Assembly (NCBI GenBank): GCA_021772985.1
Contig: JAJFKX010000043.1
Location: 62,001-126,000, forward strand
Direction: 5' to 3'
Length of the DNA stretch: 64,000 nucleotides
Source: Gammaproteobacteria bacterium
GTDB lineage: Bacteria; Pseudomonadota; Gammaproteobacteria; Xanthomonadales; Wenzhouxiangellaceae
This document shows positions 63,342 through 64,000 of the stretch, in pieces (position 1 is the stretch's first letter; every line of letters begins with the position of its first letter). Made by a program: the position numbers and the translations under genes. The notes beneath the pieces are model-generated. The model saw only the letters and a program-made list of their open reading frames with translations. It was not told where the DNA came from and ran no database searches.

Positions 63342-64000
63342 CTAGCGTGAAGACCGGCGCGAGCTGTCCTGGTTTTCCTTACCAGCCTGCTCCAGATCAA
63401 ACACTTCGCCTTTATAAATCCAAACTTTGACGCCTAACACACCGTAAGTGGTGTGCGCTTCTACAACGCCATAATCAACATCTGCGCGTAAGGTATGCAA
63501 CGGCACCTGACCTTCGCGATACCATTCGCTGCGGGCAATATCAGCACCATTCAACCGGCCGGCTACAGACACTTTGATACCCAGCGCACCCAAGCGCATA
63601 GCACTGCCCACTGCACGTTTCATCGCACGTCGGAACATTACGCGTTTTTCCAGCTGGGCAGCGATACCTTCCGCCACCAATCTGGCATCTAATTCGGGCT
63701 TGCGAATTTCGGACACACTAATCGTGGTCGGTACGCCCGTCATCGCACTGACTTCAGCCCGCAAGCGTTCAATGTCTTCACCTTTTTTACCAATCACGAT
63801 GCCTGGGCGAGCAGTATGAATAGTAATGCGTGCCGCCTTTGCTGGCCGTTCGATATGTATCCGGCTAACCGCAGCATCCGACAAGCGCCGCATAATAAAA
63901 TCACGAAGCCGCAAATCTTCATTTAATTGCCGTGCATAGTCTGCTTTACCTGCATACCATTTGGCATTCCAGTCTTTGGCGATACCCAGGCGAATACCGA
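63342..64000 (-). CDS. rpsC: 30S ribosomal protein S3, 5' end outside window
   Basis: The minus-strand frame is open to the right edge: [20 protein letters not shown], then [20 protein letters not shown]. The KH domain ([20 protein letters not shown]) and S3 C-terminal domain ([15 protein letters not shown]-type sequence, [20 protein letters not shown]) follow. Only about the first 10 residues are missing. S3 lines the mRNA entry tunnel. Confidence 0.97.
   Translation of the reverse strand, partial: GIRLGIAKDWNAKWYAGKADYARQLNEDLRLRDFIMRRLSDAAVSRIHIERPAKAARITIHTARPGIVIGKKGEDIERLRAEVSAMTGVPTTISVSEIRKPELDARLVAEGIAAQLEKRVMFRRAMKRAVGSAMRLGALGIKVSVAGRLNGADIARSEWYREGQVPLHTLRADVDYGVVEAHTTYGVLGVKVWIYKGEVFDLEQAGKENQDSSRRSSR

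Noticed and set aside
1-64000. CRISPR array
   Set aside because: No set of regularly spaced identical repeats was seen; the tandem repeat at 43.2 kb has no spacers.
1-64000. tRNA or rRNA genes
   Set aside because: No TTCGAATC/GTTCRA arm with matching acceptor stem and no rRNA stretch was recognised.

Overview
The window looks like a chromosomal segment of a gammaproteobacterium, probably a marine Marinicella-like or Lysobacterales-type lineage. The main support is the S10/spc/alpha ribosomal cluster at 53.4-64.0 kb, whose gene order (S3, L16, L29, S17, L14, L24, L5, S14, S8, L6, L18, S5, L30, L15, SecY, L36, S13, S11, S4, RpoA, L17) is standard for gammaproteobacteria. Further support comes from the PA0069-type radical SAM gene and the abundance of exported BNR-, PKD-, TPR- and CHAT-containing proteins. 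The lineage assignment is an inference from protein style; no 16S gene is present.

Region 1 (1 to about 21.65 kb) is an integrated mobilizable element. It carries a large serine recombinase cut by the left edge, a VirD4/TraG-type coupling protein, a RadC/JAB protein, a ParDE-type toxin-antitoxin pair, an XRE plus ImmA/IrrE control pair with palindromic operators, ArdA antirestriction, and a MobA/MobC relaxase pair. No mating-pair genes are visible here, so it is either an IME or one end of an ICE that continues to the left. Three gene-poor, hairpin-rich stretches (9.05-9.67, 10.70-11.29 and 12.71-13.10 kb) separate its modules. Between ArdA and the relaxase sits an AT-rich cargo (13.7-19.7 kb): a 1506-residue Mrr-nuclease/STAND ATPase resembling Avs antiphage proteins, followed co-directionally by a HIT-family protein and a MazG-like pyrophosphohydrolase, with a small membrane protein convergent to them. 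This is the strongest candidate for a little-described system in the window.

Region 2 (21.65-34.8 kb) is accessory DNA: two unknown genes, a decayed IS30-type transposase, then a signalling and proteolysis cassette. The cassette has an ECF sigma factor, a second ECF sigma factor fused to an N-terminal domain, a membrane protein carrying that same N-terminal domain, an exported TPR-CHAT protease-like protein with a 57-bp tandem duplication containing two A10 tracts, a small unknown protein, and a convergent S41 peptidase. After it come a tiny Cys-rich gene pair, a DNA/RNA non-specific nuclease whose 5' end is interrupted by an in-frame TGA, and a membrane protein.

Region 3 (34.8-53.4 kb) holds an RND efflux permease and adaptor, the PA0069-type radical SAM protein, a BNR-repeat exported protein, a C-rich tandem repeat, a winged-helix/STAND/TPR regulator translationally coupled to a small protein that has a paralogue 0.8 kb downstream behind an attenuator-like leader, a PKD-containing exported protein, a HEAT-like exported protein and a decayed secreted-protein gene.

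Region 4 (53.4-64.0 kb) is the ribosomal protein and rpoA cluster, all on the minus strand. It is ordinary except for L30, which has an extra N-terminal Lys/Ala/Ser-rich, histone H1-like tail of about 80 residues.
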